DNA from: a virus
Length of the DNA stretch: 64,000 nucleotides
Direction: 5' to 3' (one strand)
Virus record (IMG/VR): IMGVR_UViG_3300046543_000451
Span: 1 to 64,000 of that record
Part shown: positions 1-6,811 of the stretch, piece after piece
Numbering within the stretch: the stretch's first letter is position 1
Layout of the letters: each line of letters begins with the position of its first letter
The notes under the pieces: model-generated
Seen by the model: the letters and a program-made list of their open reading frames with translations, nothing else
What the model was told of the DNA's origin: nothing
Databases searched by the model: none
Position numbers and translations under genes: made by a program

Positions 1-81
1 CGGGCACGCAGGATCGACCGTGCGCGCAGGCTCCCGGTCATTCGGGCGCAACTACAGGCAGAACGGGGGCGGATGCCATGA
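1..81 (+). CDS. 3' end of a small early gene (partial)
   Basis: The window opens inside a frame that ends with a TGA at 79-81 and encodes 26 C-terminal residues rich in Arg, ending ERGRMP. The stop overlaps the ATG of the next gene as ATGA, the usual junction in this operon. Its last 22 bases are repeated almost exactly at the end of the gene at 230-457. No function can be read from the fragment. Confidence 0.5.
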   Translation, partial: RARRIDRARRLPVIRAQLQAERGRMP

Positions 82-233
82 ATGACGAGACTCCCCGGAC
101 AGTCGGATATACCCGTCGCTGGGGTGATGCTGACAAGCGAGCGCGGGCGGCACAGAAGCTTTGGACCGACCGAGGCATTGCCCAGCGTGCGGCCGAGCGC
201 GGCGCGATGGTCCGGCGGGAGCGTGAGGCATGA
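78..233 (+). CDS. Small basic hypothetical protein, 51 aa
   Basis: An ATG overlaps the previous stop (ATGA) and follows a G-rich GGGGGCGG ribosome-site-like run. The product is very basic and probably helical (Arg/Ala-rich second half, no cysteines). The TGA overlaps the ATG of the next gene at 230. It resembles other small early phage proteins but no family is recognisable. Confidence 0.55.
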   Translation: MNDETPRTVGYTRRWGDADKRARAAQKLWTDRGIAQRAAERGAMVRREREA

Positions 234-457
234 CGCGCGCGTATAGCCCGCGACTCTCGACCGTCCACCTGATCGCGGACATTCTCACCCTGCGGGGAGT
301 CGCGTCCTGTCGCACCCTGCCGCCTACGCGGTCACGGCCGACCATGCTGCGGATCACGCTAGAGGGATCGTCCGGCGACGGACAGCCGATCCGCTCAGAC
401 TTCACCATCCGGGACGCGCGGGAATGGCTCGCGCATGAAAGGGGGCGGATGCCATGA
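230..457 (+). CDS. Hypothetical early protein, 75 aa
   Basis: The start overlaps the upstream stop and the stop overlaps the ATG at 454, so it is embedded in a translationally coupled run. The C-terminus reads HERGRMP, matching the tail of the partial gene at 1-81, because 22 bases at the two gene ends are 21/22 identical. No domain is recognised. Confidence 0.55.
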   Translation: MTRAYSPRLSTVHLIADILTLRGVASCRTLPPTRSRPTMLRITLEGSSGDGQPIRSDFTIRDAREWLAHERGRMP

Positions 458-645
458 AAGTACGGGTCGTCCTGAGCGTTGACGTGGACGTGGACGCATG
501 GCGGGCCGAGTACGGCGATCCGACGATTACGGCCGACGACATCCGCCGCGCGGTGCGCGATGGCACGGTCACGGCCGTGCGTGAACCCGGCGTCATCGTC
601 CCGGCTGGCATCCTGCTTGACGTGGAGGAGCTATCGGACCGTTGA
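454..645 (+). CDS. Hypothetical protein, 63 aa
   Basis: A short acidic protein with an alternating hydrophobic N-terminal strand (KVRVVLSVDVDVD) and a helical middle (ADDIRRAVRDG). This is an alpha/beta pattern like many small phage proteins. It is the last gene of the first coupled group, and a leader with a hairpin follows it. Function unknown. Confidence 0.6.
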   Translation: MKVRVVLSVDVDVDAWRAEYGDPTITADDIRRAVRDGTVTAVREPGVIVPAGILLDVEELSDR

Positions 646-709
646 CACTCGCGCTACGGTAGGAATGGCCGGAACGGTCCGGCCGACTGGTACAGACTGG
701 AGATACGAT
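646..709 (+). promoter_or_regulatory. Leader 1: hairpin plus CAGACTGGAGAT
   Basis: This 64-base gap holds TTGACA at 645-650, a perfect 6-bp inverted repeat (GGCCGG 667-672, CCGGCC 679-684), then CAGACTGGAGAT at 693-704 just before the ATG at 710. The same motif and an adjacent hairpin recur at 1389-1480 and 1952-2029, with a variant at 4214-4283. A shared promoter, operator or attenuator is inferred. No good -10 box lies 16-18 bases from TTGACA. Confidence 0.5.
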
Positions 710-952
710 ATGGCTACTGGAACGATCACCCGCGAGACAATGGCGCGGTACGCGCTACTCACGGCCGACGAGCATTACGCCATGCAGGGACGCGCCTACC
801 GTGAGGCAGCCCGCTGCTGGTCGGAGTCACGCGCCAATCTCGACCCGGACGCGCGGGAGCTACTGCGCCGGTCCGCCATCGAGGCATCCGCGTTTTACGA
901 CGAGGTTACCCTCGCCTTGCAGGCCCGCACGCGGCCGGAATTCGTCGCATGA
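710..952 (+). CDS. Hypothetical helical protein, 80 aa
   Basis: The ATG at 710 is preceded by CTGGAG at good spacing. The product (MATGTITRETMARY...) is Ala/Arg/Glu-rich and probably all helical. It ends with TGA overlapping the next ATG at 949. It heads a three-gene coupled set with two zinc-binding proteins. Function unknown. Confidence 0.65.
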   Translation: MATGTITRETMARYALLTADEHYAMQGRAYREAARCWSESRANLDPDARELLRRSAIEASAFYDEVTLALQARTRPEFVA

Positions 953-1146
953 ACGGCCGACCCGTTGCCGAGTATCCCGAAGAATGGGAACCGTTCGGAC
1001 GGCGTGACCCGCTCCGACCGGCCGACCGCACCAGCATGGCGCCGTGGTCGTGCGACCGATGCGGCGCACTGCTCCTCTCGCTGGAGGTAGGTCCGCACTA
1101 TCGCGCACGCCATCCTGAGGATGCGCCGGAGGTTACACGACGATGA
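949..1146 (+). CDS. Small C2H2-type zinc-finger protein, 65 aa
   Basis: The second half carries CDRC followed by 11 residues and HYRARH, a C-x2-C-x11-H-x4-H pattern expected to bind one zinc ion. Such single-finger proteins are common in actinophage early regions and may bind DNA, RNA or protein. Start and stop overlap the neighbouring genes by ATGA. Confidence 0.65.
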   Translation: MNGRPVAEYPEEWEPFGRRDPLRPADRTSMAPWSCDRCGALLLSLEVGPHYRARHPEDAPEVTRR

Positions 1147-1388
1147 TGCGTGCTATTGGCTCGCCCGTCTCGAACGGCGCACACTTTACGCGCGGCCACG
1201 CGGTCAACGACCGGCCGGACGCGGCCCCGTGCTGGTGCGGTCAATCGTCCTGCTACGACCACGGCGACCAGTGCGCGCGGTGTGGCTGGCGTCGTGCGCG
1301 GGCCATGCTGACGCGGGTCCGCTATGGTGCGACGACCGTCCTGCAATGCCGGGACGGCTGCGAGGGTCGGCCGTCACAATGGGACTAG
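1143..1388 (+). CDS. Cysteine-rich zinc-binding protein, 81 aa
   Basis: The sequence contains CWC, a CARC pair and a further CRDGC near the C-terminus, suggesting one or two zinc ribbons. It is coupled to the zinc-finger gene upstream by ATGA overlap. It is the last gene before the second regulatory leader. Function unknown. Confidence 0.6.
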   Translation: MMRAIGSPVSNGAHFTRGHAVNDRPDAAPCWCGQSSCYDHGDQCARCGWRRARAMLTRVRYGATTVLQCRDGCEGRPSQWD

Positions 1389-1480
1389 CCCGATCCTGAA
1401 CGCACGCTAGCCCGTCCTGACGCGGGCTAGGGCGCGAGCATGATTGCCTCGCGGTACTAGCAGACTGGAGATAGGTGGAC
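1389..1480 (+). promoter_or_regulatory. Leader 2: perfect 8-bp hairpin plus CAGACTGGAGAT
   Basis: A perfect inverted repeat, CTAGCCCG (1407-1414) and CGGGCTAG (1423-1430) with an 8-base loop, lies upstream of GGTACTAG and CAGACTGGAGAT (1461-1472). A partial direct copy of the left arm and loop begins at 1385 (CTAGCCCGATCCTGA). The ATG at 1481 is 10 bases after GGAG. The arrangement matches leaders 1 and 3. Confidence 0.5.
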
Positions 1481-1951
1481 ATGGCTACTCGATCGACGGC
1501 CGCCGAGCGTGCGGAATGGCTGGAGGATATGCGGGCACAGCTCCCGCCCGGATCGACCGTGCATACCGTCCTGCGGCATGTCTCGCGGTCCGGCATGTCT
1601 CGCGCGATCGACCTGTACGCGCTGACGTGCGAGCCTGACGGAACGGTCGGACGCTACTGGCTGTCATACCGCGCGGCCGCTGTCATGGGCTGGACGTTCT
1701 CGAATCGCTATGAAGCGCTGATCGCGTCCGGCGCGGGCATGGACATGGGATTTCACGCTGTCTACTCGCTGTCGAGCCGTCTCTACCCTGACGGGTTCGA
1801 TTGCACCGGCGAGCGCTGCCCGTCGAGCGACCATAGCAACGGGATGCCGCGCCCGCTCATCACGGCTGCCGAAGCTGCGAGCATGATCGGCAAGGCGCCC
1901 GTACCGCACCATGCGTCCGGTGGGTACGCGCTCCGTCAGGCATGGCTCTAG
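1481..1951 (+). CDS. Conserved phage hypothetical protein with HVSRSGMSR motif, 156 aa
   Basis: The N-terminal half contains VLRHVSRSGMSRAIDLY, a segment I recognise from conserved hypothetical proteins of actinophages and prophages. The rest is a mixed alpha/beta domain with two Cys near residues 108-113. ATG at 1481 is preferred over GTG at 1475 because the CTGGAG site is then 10 rather than 4 bases away. It is alone between two leaders, so it may be separately expressed. The molecular role is unknown. Confidence 0.75.
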   Translation: MATRSTAAERAEWLEDMRAQLPPGSTVHTVLRHVSRSGMSRAIDLYALTCEPDGTVGRYWLSYRAAAVMGWTFSNRYEALIASGAGMDMGFHAVYSLSSRLYPDGFDCTGERCPSSDHSNGMPRPLITAAEAASMIGKAPVPHHASGGYALRQAWL

Positions 1952-2029
1952 CCTATGACTCTAGGATCGCGCCAGAGACGCTAGAACGGCCCGAGACGGG
2001 CCGCAAGATACAGACTGGAGATTGACACC
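1952..2029 (+). promoter_or_regulatory. Leader 3: 7-bp hairpin plus CAGACTGGAGAT
   Basis: CGGCCCG (1987-1993), loop AGA and CGGGCCG (1997-2003) form a tight hairpin. It is followed by AAGATA and CAGACTGGAGAT (2011-2022), with the ATG at 2030. It shares the hairpin and ribosome-site block with leaders 1 and 2. Confidence 0.5.
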
Positions 2030-2317
2030 ATGCGACGGATTCTAGGCTGGGACGACCCGATCCCGACCACCCCGGATATCGCCTACGTCCGCGAGCCGGA
2101 CGACAACGAGCCGGACCGCATCACGGTACACGCGCAGGGGATCGCGGTCGACGTGATCGCCAACGCTGACGGTACGGTGTACGTCGAGGCATACGCGACG
2201 GCATCCGACCAGCAGGCCATCGTCGCGCACGCCAACATCGACCGCTACACCGTGCGCCATCCAAACCTGCGCCTCTACACCGTGCCGCGCGTGGCGACTG
2301 GCACGGTCACCCGATGA
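2030..2317 (+). CDS. Hypothetical beta-rich protein, 95 aa
   Basis: The gene follows leader 3 with a clear GGAG site. The product alternates charged and hydrophobic residues in the middle (ITVHAQGIAVDVIANADGT), suggesting a small beta fold. It is first in a coupled run of about nine small genes. No family recognised. Confidence 0.6.
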   Translation: MRRILGWDDPIPTTPDIAYVREPDDNEPDRITVHAQGIAVDVIANADGTVYVEAYATASDQQAIVAHANIDRYTVRHPNLRLYTVPRVATGTVTR

Positions 2318-2481
2318 TGCGCCAGCACGGGCCGGAATCCGGCCGGGTCCATCGCATCACCCGACGCTATGCCGATGCCCGCGAACGGGCCGAGCTGGCA
2401 CGCATGACCGGGGACGACTCAGGGGCCGCGATCATGGCGGCCGAGGCTCGCCGGCTGCGGCGCATTCTGGCGGAGGGCTGA
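2314..2481 (+). CDS. Small basic protein, 55 aa
   Basis: The frame starts with tandem ATG codons at 2314/2317 overlapping the upstream TGA. It encodes an Arg/Ala-rich helical peptide ending RRILAEG. The last 16 bases of the gene end (2467-2482) are identical to the end of the next gene (2681-2696). Function unknown. Confidence 0.5.
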   Translation: MMRQHGPESGRVHRITRRYADARERAELARMTGDDSGAAIMAAEARRLRRILAEG

Positions 2482-2485
2482 CGCC

Positions 2486-2695
2486 ATGCTCTATCTCGTT
2501 GTGTTCTATCACGCTGGCGATGCCCGATCCGCTGTTCGAGTCATTCGCGGGACACGGGTCGAGGCAGACTGCTCCCGCGATCGGATCGCGGCCCTGTACG
2601 ACGATCCCGCTGCCCGCGTGGTCGAGATTGCCGACAGTCACGACGATTACGACACCATCGTCGCGGATTACGACGCGATGCTGGCGGAGGGCTGA
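2486..2695 (+). CDS. Hypothetical protein, 69 aa
   Basis: An acidic alpha/beta protein starting MLYLVVFYHAGDAR and ending in the same LAEG-stop block as the gene before it. It lies four bases after the previous stop, with GGCGGAGGG as a likely ribosome site. Function unknown. Confidence 0.55.
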   Translation: MLYLVVFYHAGDARSAVRVIRGTRVEADCSRDRIAALYDDPAARVVEIADSHDDYDTIVADYDAMLAEG

Positions 2696-2698
2696 CCG

Positions 2699-2875
2699 AT
2701 GACCGAGCATCCCCGGCTGCGCGTGCGTCACGTCCTAGTCAACGACGGCGTACGCGGTCCGGGCTGGTACGTCGTGGATACGTCACGGCGTCCGGCCGTG
2801 ACCGTGCGCGGACCTGTCACGCAGGACCGTGCGCGGCAGCTTCTCGCCGTCCTGACTGGAGGGTCCGACCGATGA
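2699..2875 (+). CDS. Small basic protein, 58 aa
   Basis: The ATG at 2699 sits 3 bases after the previous stop. The TGA overlaps the next ATG. The product is Arg/Val-rich with a predicted strand-turn-strand (GWYVVDTSRRPAVTVRG) and a C-terminal helix. No recognised family. Confidence 0.5.
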   Translation: MTEHPRLRVRHVLVNDGVRGPGWYVVDTSRRPAVTVRGPVTQDRARQLLAVLTGGSDR

Positions 2876-3060
2876 CGCAGACCGACATGAAGGCTGCCGC
2901 TGCGGCCCGTCAATGCCCGCGCTGCCTCTCATGGTTCATGTCCACCGGCCAGCGTGACGCGCACCTGTGGAAGAAGCATCCGCTGACCGAGGCGGACATT
3001 CAGGCCGGGATGCCCGGTCAGGTTCGCGGCCTGTTGCCGCCGACTGGAGAGGACGACTGA
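2872..3060 (+). CDS. Single zinc-finger protein, 62 aa
   Basis: Residues about 15-36 carry CPRC, a short spacer and a His pair in HLWKKH, a C2H2-like finger. The C-terminal part is a Gly/Pro-rich tail. It is coupled to its upstream gene by ATGA. It may bind nucleic acid, but nothing shows a target. Confidence 0.6.
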   Translation: MTQTDMKAAAAARQCPRCLSWFMSTGQRDAHLWKKHPLTEADIQAGMPGQVRGLLPPTGEDD

Positions 3061-3061
3061 C

Positions 3062-3469
3062 ATGGAGGTCCGAGGATTGCCGATCGCGGGCGATGCCGCG
3101 AGTATTCACCTTGCACCCGAGGTCAACGCGGACGGGTCCGCGCGACTGGTCCGCGATCACGACGGGTCCGGCTGGCTGGGTGTCGTGTACCTCGCTGCCT
3201 ACGGGCCGCGTGGTGCCGGGATGGCTGGCTTGACGCTGACCGCATCGCAGGCCCGCGACTTGGCGGCGAAGCTGACCCGACAGGCTGACTTTGCCGAGGC
3301 ACGGTCAAAGCGCGAGCCTGCGCCGTGTCTCTGCACCGCGTGGCAGCACAACCTCTATCCCTGCTCGAACGTCGCGGCCGAGGACTTCTCGATGTGCCGC
3401 GAGTGCTGGACACCCGAGACGGGCCAATCCCTGCTCGACATGGGCCACGGCAAGCCGGTGTCGGCATGA
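3062..3469 (+). CDS. Hypothetical protein with C-terminal zinc site, 135 aa
   Basis: The N-terminal two thirds look like a small beta/alpha domain. The C-terminal third has four to five cysteines (CLC, PCSN, MCREC), likely a zinc site. CTGGAG at 3042-3047 precedes the ATG. Later small genes of this arm, such as 4870-5136, share the pattern of a beta domain followed by ARDLAAKL- or ARDFAGELL-like helices, so the two may be distant paralogs. Confidence 0.6.
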   Translation: MEVRGLPIAGDAASIHLAPEVNADGSARLVRDHDGSGWLGVVYLAAYGPRGAGMAGLTLTASQARDLAAKLTRQADFAEARSKREPAPCLCTAWQHNLYPCSNVAAEDFSMCRECWTPETGQSLLDMGHGKPVSA

Positions 3470-3684
3470 TGCCGTCCGACTGGCTCGACGGTAAGGCCGA
3501 CCGGATCGCGGCCAGCATCCGGGCGCGGGCACTGGCTGACGCTGAACGGGCCGCCCGCGCCCACCGCTGCGCGGCCTGCTGGACACCGCTCCACCCGTAC
3601 GAGGTCACGCCACCCGGCGGACCCTCCCTGACCATCACCACCTGCCCGGTCTGTGACCGCTGGCGCCCGGAGGATGACCGATGA
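3466..3684 (+). CDS. Zinc-ribbon protein, 72 aa
   Basis: A helical N-terminus is followed by CAAC and CPVC pairs about 27 residues apart, a zinc-ribbon signature. Tandem ATGs at 3466/3469 overlap the upstream stop. Role unknown. Confidence 0.6.
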   Translation: MMPSDWLDGKADRIAASIRARALADAERAARAHRCAACWTPLHPYEVTPPGGPSLTITTCPVCDRWRPEDDR

Positions 3685-3902
3685 AACTCCACCTTGTCGT
3701 CGTGATCGACTCCGAGGACGGCTCGATGAGCGTCACGACACCCAACCACGGGCCAGTCCACGACTACCTCGACGTGTTCGATCCCGAGGCCGACGAATGG
3801 CGCTCGCGGACCCGCGCCGAGGACGCCAAGCTGACGCAAGCGCAAATCGTCCTGACCGACGTGCTGCGATCGGCTGGCCTGACAACCGGAGAAGCCCGAT
3901 GA
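3681..3902 (+). CDS. Hypothetical protein, 73 aa
   Basis: An acidic protein with a hydrophobic N-terminal strand (KLHLVVVIDSEDG) and a C-terminal helix, coupled on both sides by ATGA overlaps. No family recognised. Confidence 0.55.
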   Translation: MKLHLVVVIDSEDGSMSVTTPNHGPVHDYLDVFDPEADEWRSRTRAEDAKLTQAQIVLTDVLRSAGLTTGEAR

Positions 3903-4213
3903 ACGTCAACGACCCGATCGCCCCGCGAGCACTCGCGGCGTCCCATCCCGACGCCAGTCCCTCCGAGGTGGACTGGCAGGCGTGGCAGCTCCGCTACGCC
4001 GACATGGACCGGGCTGTGGTCGCCCGGATCGGCGGGAACGAGTACCGCCGCCGAGCGTTCGCGTCGTTCGATCCGATTCGCTGCCGGTATCAGGATTGCG
4101 GCGAGGCGCACCCGCTGGCGCTGCCGGACGAGCAGGTGACGTGTCCTGTTTGCCGCGAGGATCAAGGGCTTCCGCCACTGACCCGTACCGAGGATCGTGC
4201 CACCGCTGACTGA
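3899..4213 (+). CDS. Zinc-binding hypothetical protein, 104 aa
   Basis: A helical N-terminal half with Trp and Tyr is followed by a zinc-ribbon-like C-terminal half with RCRYQDCGEAH and CPVCRED. It is the last gene before leader 4. Function unknown. Confidence 0.6.
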   Translation: MNVNDPIAPRALAASHPDASPSEVDWQAWQLRYADMDRAVVARIGGNEYRRRAFASFDPIRCRYQDCGEAHPLALPDEQVTCPVCREDQGLPPLTRTEDRATAD

Positions 4214-4283
4214 CCCGACTGTACCCTACGCTGGACGCCTTGACAGGCGTGAGAAGATAGACCTGACTGGAGGTTGGTACAAA
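4214..4283 (+). promoter_or_regulatory. Leader 4: hairpin plus CTGACTGGAGG
   Basis: ACGCCT (4235-4240), loop TGAC and AGGCGT (4245-4250) form a hairpin that overlaps a TTGACA at 4240-4245. It is followed by AGATAG and CTGACTGGAGG before the GTG at 4284. The layout is that of leaders 1-3 with a slightly different ribosome-site block. Confidence 0.45.
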
Positions 4284-4607
4284 GTGAGCACAATCCCCCG
4301 ACAGACACCGACGCACATTCCGCCGTCCGCGTACGGCCTGCCCGACAGGGTGACCGCCGCGCTGGCCGACGACGGACCGGACGGCTGGCGCATCTATCGG
4401 CTGGAGGACACTCGCGGCTACACCCATGCCCGAGACACGATCCGAGTCGGCCGCTACAACGCCGTTGATGGCCGGGTCGAACGCATGACTCGCGACGGCT
4501 GGACGCACCTGTTCGCGGTCCGCGTGGACAAGGATGGCTACGTCGATCAGGGAGAGGCCGTGCGCCGCGCCGTCGCGGTCCTGTACGGCATGGAGAAGCA
4601 CGGATGA
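4284..4607 (+). CDS. Hypothetical protein, 107 aa
   Basis: GTG at 4284 is chosen because ACTGGAGG lies 10 bases upstream and the frame before it runs through the leader hairpin. The product is an alpha/beta protein with Tyr/Arg-rich segments. Its stop overlaps the next ATG. Function unknown. Confidence 0.6.
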   Translation: MSTIPRQTPTHIPPSAYGLPDRVTAALADDGPDGWRIYRLEDTRGYTHARDTIRVGRYNAVDGRVERMTRDGWTHLFAVRVDKDGYVDQGEAVRRAVAVLYGMEKHG

Positions 4608-4873
4608 TCGAGGGCAACCGCTCGCTGGCGGTCAACTGCATCCTGTTCCTGCTGATCCTGCTCGCGGTCGTCCTGTTCGCGCCGGGTGGAGCGAAGGCCG
4701 CCGAGCCGACGACCGGACTGGTCGCACCGATCAGTACCGTCAATCCCCTGCCGCCCGCGACCGACACGGCTCCAGTCGAGCCTGTCCCCGGACCGGCCGA
4801 CTCCGTTGTCCTGTTCCTCCTCGTGACCGGCGTCGGGCTGGTCATCGTCAGCGCAAGGATGGTCCGAGAATGA
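4604..4873 (+). CDS. Small membrane protein with two hydrophobic segments, 89 aa
   Basis: An N-terminal hydrophobic segment (about residues 8-27, CILFLLILLAVVLFAPGG) is followed by a Pro/Thr-rich linker and a second hydrophobic segment (about 67-84). The first could be a signal peptide with an Ala-rich cleavage site or a membrane anchor. The 40-residue linker would then lie outside the cytoplasm. Its place in an early operon does not suggest a lysis role. Confidence 0.65.
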   Translation: MIEGNRSLAVNCILFLLILLAVVLFAPGGAKAAEPTTGLVAPISTVNPLPPATDTAPVEPVPGPADSVVLFLLVTGVGLVIVSARMVRE

Positions 4874-5136
4874 GCACGATCCCCGGCACGCTCGACAAGA
4901 TCACGCTGGAATCGTCCGGCCGTGATGTCCGGGTCCGCTTCGGCTACTACTCCATGAGTCCACGAATGGCCCGTGACTTCGCGGGCGAGCTGCTGGCTCA
5001 GGCGCAGTACGCCGAGCGCCTGCCGTCGATCCACGAGGTCCATGTCAACCTGCTCGCCTCGTGTGCCCTGTGCGTGGCCGAGGCAGGCGCACAGACCGAC
5101 CGCCTGACCTACGACGAGGGAGACACCGATGACTGA
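4870..5136 (+). CDS. Hypothetical protein, 88 aa
   Basis: The product starts with a beta-rich segment (ITLESSGRDVRVRFGYY) followed by a helix (ARDFAGELLAQAQYAERL) and a CALC pair. The pattern is like the gene at 3062-3469. ATGA overlap couples it to the membrane-protein gene. Confidence 0.6.
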   Translation: MSTIPGTLDKITLESSGRDVRVRFGYYSMSPRMARDFAGELLAQAQYAERLPSIHEVHVNLLASCALCVAEAGAQTDRLTYDEGDTDD

Positions 5137-5515
5137 CCCGCTCATCCCGACTGCCGAGGTGCTTGCCAAAGCGGCGGACATCTACGGCGACTACGCCCTG
5201 ACCGACTGGTACGAGGCGCTACTGGCCGAGCGCAAGGAGCGCCGGGACAACGTGAAGGTCGGCACGCGCGACAACGTGACGATCACGGTCGGCAAGACCT
5301 ACGACCTGACGATGTTCCAGTCGGTCCGCAAGCCGCACAGCTTCCAGCGTCAGGATCGGGAGACGGTCCTGCGCGGCTGGACGTTCTTGGGCAAGGCTGG
5401 CTATGCCACGCAGTACCTCCGAATGCAGAAGCACCCGAAGGACCGGGACTGGGGCGGCGTGGTCCGCGAGGTCCGCCAAGACCTGATCCTCGACGCGGTG
5501 GAGGTCACCGCATGA
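5129..5515 (+). CDS. Hypothetical protein, 128 aa
   Basis: A mixed alpha/beta protein with a charged helix (ALLAERKERRDNVKV) followed by a strand-rich centre. It overlaps the upstream gene by 8 bases and the downstream gene by 4. No motif is recognised. Confidence 0.65.
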   Translation: MTDPLIPTAEVLAKAADIYGDYALTDWYEALLAERKERRDNVKVGTRDNVTITVGKTYDLTMFQSVRKPHSFQRQDRETVLRGWTFLGKAGYATQYLRMQKHPKDRDWGGVVREVRQDLILDAVEVTA

Positions 5516-5772
5516 ATGGCCGTGGAGACCCGGCGCTGGTCGCTGGTGGCACACAACCTGTTGCCGGGTCTCGCGGGCCAGTCCATGCCGAGGTCAAGCG
5601 TGGCCGGGTCTACGATCAGGTGAGCCGGCGCTGGTACAAGGACGGCTACGCCCCGTTCCAGCTCCCCGAGTTCATCACCGCATGGTGCCTGCGCTGCGGC
5701 AACGAGACGCTCACGATCAGCGTGAAGGGCGCGGTCTGCGCCACCTGCTCGCCGGTCACGAGGGCGGACTGA
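5512..5772 (+). CDS. Zinc-ribbon protein, 86 aa
   Basis: The C-terminal third has CLRCGNE and CATC separated by about 16 residues, a clear zinc ribbon. The first half is basic and Gly-rich. The TGA shares one base with the next ATG. Function unknown. Confidence 0.6.
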   Translation: MNGRGDPALVAGGTQPVAGSRGPVHAEVKRGRVYDQVSRRWYKDGYAPFQLPEFITAWCLRCGNETLTISVKGAVCATCSPVTRAD

Positions 5773-5981
5773 TGCTGTGGATCGCCGTCTGCGGCTACGA
5801 GTACGACTCGCCCGACAGCCACTACCCCATCGTCGGGCCGTTCCCTGACGAGGCATCTGCTCAGGCATTCGCCGATGAGCAGAACCGGATCGAGGAGAAG
5901 CCGCTCGTATTCGACGTGTTCACCGATGACATGATGTGGCGCGTCAACTCGCTCGTGAGCCCTGACGGCTACAACCGATGA
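5772..5981 (+). CDS. Hypothetical protein, 69 aa
   Basis: The product starts MLWIAVCGYEYDSPD and ends in an acidic alpha/beta segment. The ATG shares its A with the previous TGA. No family recognised. Confidence 0.6.
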   Translation: MLWIAVCGYEYDSPDSHYPIVGPFPDEASAQAFADEQNRIEEKPLVFDVFTDDMMWRVNSLVSPDGYNR

Positions 5982-6106
5982 AGCACCACGACGAGCCAGT
6001 CCTGATGAAGTGCGGCCACCCTCGCGCGGCCCGCATGATCGAATCCACCAAGACCGGCCTGCGGACTGTTTGCTGGGCCTGCAAGATCGAGAGGGAGACA
6101 CGATGA
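5978..6106 (+). CDS. Very small zinc-binding protein, 42 aa
   Basis: This short frame, coupled on both sides by ATGA, encodes MKCGHPRAAR and CWACK, which could bind one zinc through three Cys and one His. It is too short for most gene callers but fits the spacing of the operon. Confidence 0.5.
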   Translation: MKHHDEPVLMKCGHPRAARMIESTKTGLRTVCWACKIERETR

Positions 6107-6297
6107 GGTTCGTCTTTGAGGTCGAGGTCGAGGTCGAACGCGACGAGGGCAAGTTCGCCAGTCGCGACGAGTTGGCTGAGCAGATCGAGTCGGCCCTGAC
6201 CGACGCCGACCCCGGCACGCTCGACGGCGATGCCGGTGGCAGCTACTCCACGTCATCGTGGTCAGTCGCAGAGATCGACCAGAAGGGGAAGAAGTAA
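6103..6297 (+). CDS. Acidic hypothetical protein, 64 aa
   Basis: A very acidic protein with an N-terminal strand of alternating Val/Glu (FVFEVEVEVERDEG), then a helix. It lies directly before the SSB gene, its TAA sharing one base with the SSB ATG. Function unknown. Confidence 0.6.
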   Translation: MRFVFEVEVEVERDEGKFASRDELAEQIESALTDADPGTLDGDAGGSYSTSSWSVAEIDQKGKK

Positions 6298-6602
6298 TGC
6301 CCAACATCGCAATCGTCACGGGCTTTGTTGACTCCGACGTGCGCCGGACCACGACCGGCGGCGGCAAGAAGGTCGCCGAGTTCCGGGTCAACGACGGATC
6401 GGGCTGGGTGGCCTGCAAGGCGTGGGAGGAGATGGCCGACCGGGTGCCCGAGCGCGGCGCCCACGTCATCGTGCATGGCCGGATCGCCACCCGGTCCTAC
6501 GACAAGGACGGCACCAAGGTCTACGTCACCGAGGTCATTGCCTCTGTCATCGAGCAGGTTGGTGCCCCGGCTGCCGCTGGAGCCGCGACGTTCGACGACT
6601 AG
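6297..6602 (+). CDS. ssb: Single-stranded DNA-binding protein (OB fold), 101 aa
   Basis: The protein begins MPNIAIVTGFVDSDVRR and contains VAEFRVND, WVACKAWEEMAD and a HVIVHGRIATRSYDKDG segment, the strand order of bacterial SSB OB folds. It ends in a short acidic tail, FDD. This is shorter than cellular SSBs (about 150-180 aa) but typical for phage. It would coat ssDNA during replication and recombination, and it precedes the ATPase/Mom/VWA operon by about 200 bases. Confidence 0.85.
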   Translation: MPNIAIVTGFVDSDVRRTTTGGGKKVAEFRVNDGSGWVACKAWEEMADRVPERGAHVIVHGRIATRSYDKDGTKVYVTEVIASVIEQVGAPAAAGAATFDD

Positions 6603-6631
6603 GCCAGTCCCGGTCTTTCTGGAGGTTGATC

Positions 6632-6811
6632 GTGTACCAGTATTCCGTCGCGTACTATGCCCACCCGACATCGCGCCGGGTCGTCCATCGCACCGTGGTC
6701 GCCCATGATGCCGACGATGCCCGCGAGCGGGTGAGGGCCATCGACCCGAGATTCATTGCCACCGTCAAGTCGCCGCGCCGGGGCAAGGCTGTCGTGGAGG
6801 CCGGCAAGTGA
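6632..6811 (+). CDS. Hypothetical protein, 59 aa
   Basis: GTG at 6632 has a good CTGGAGG site 8 bases upstream. The product (MYQYSVAYYAHPTSRRVVHRTVV) is basic and beta-rich, and the stop overlaps the GTG of the ATPase gene. Function unknown. Confidence 0.55.
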   Translation: MYQYSVAYYAHPTSRRVVHRTVVAHDADDARERVRAIDPRFIATVKSPRRGKAVVEAGK

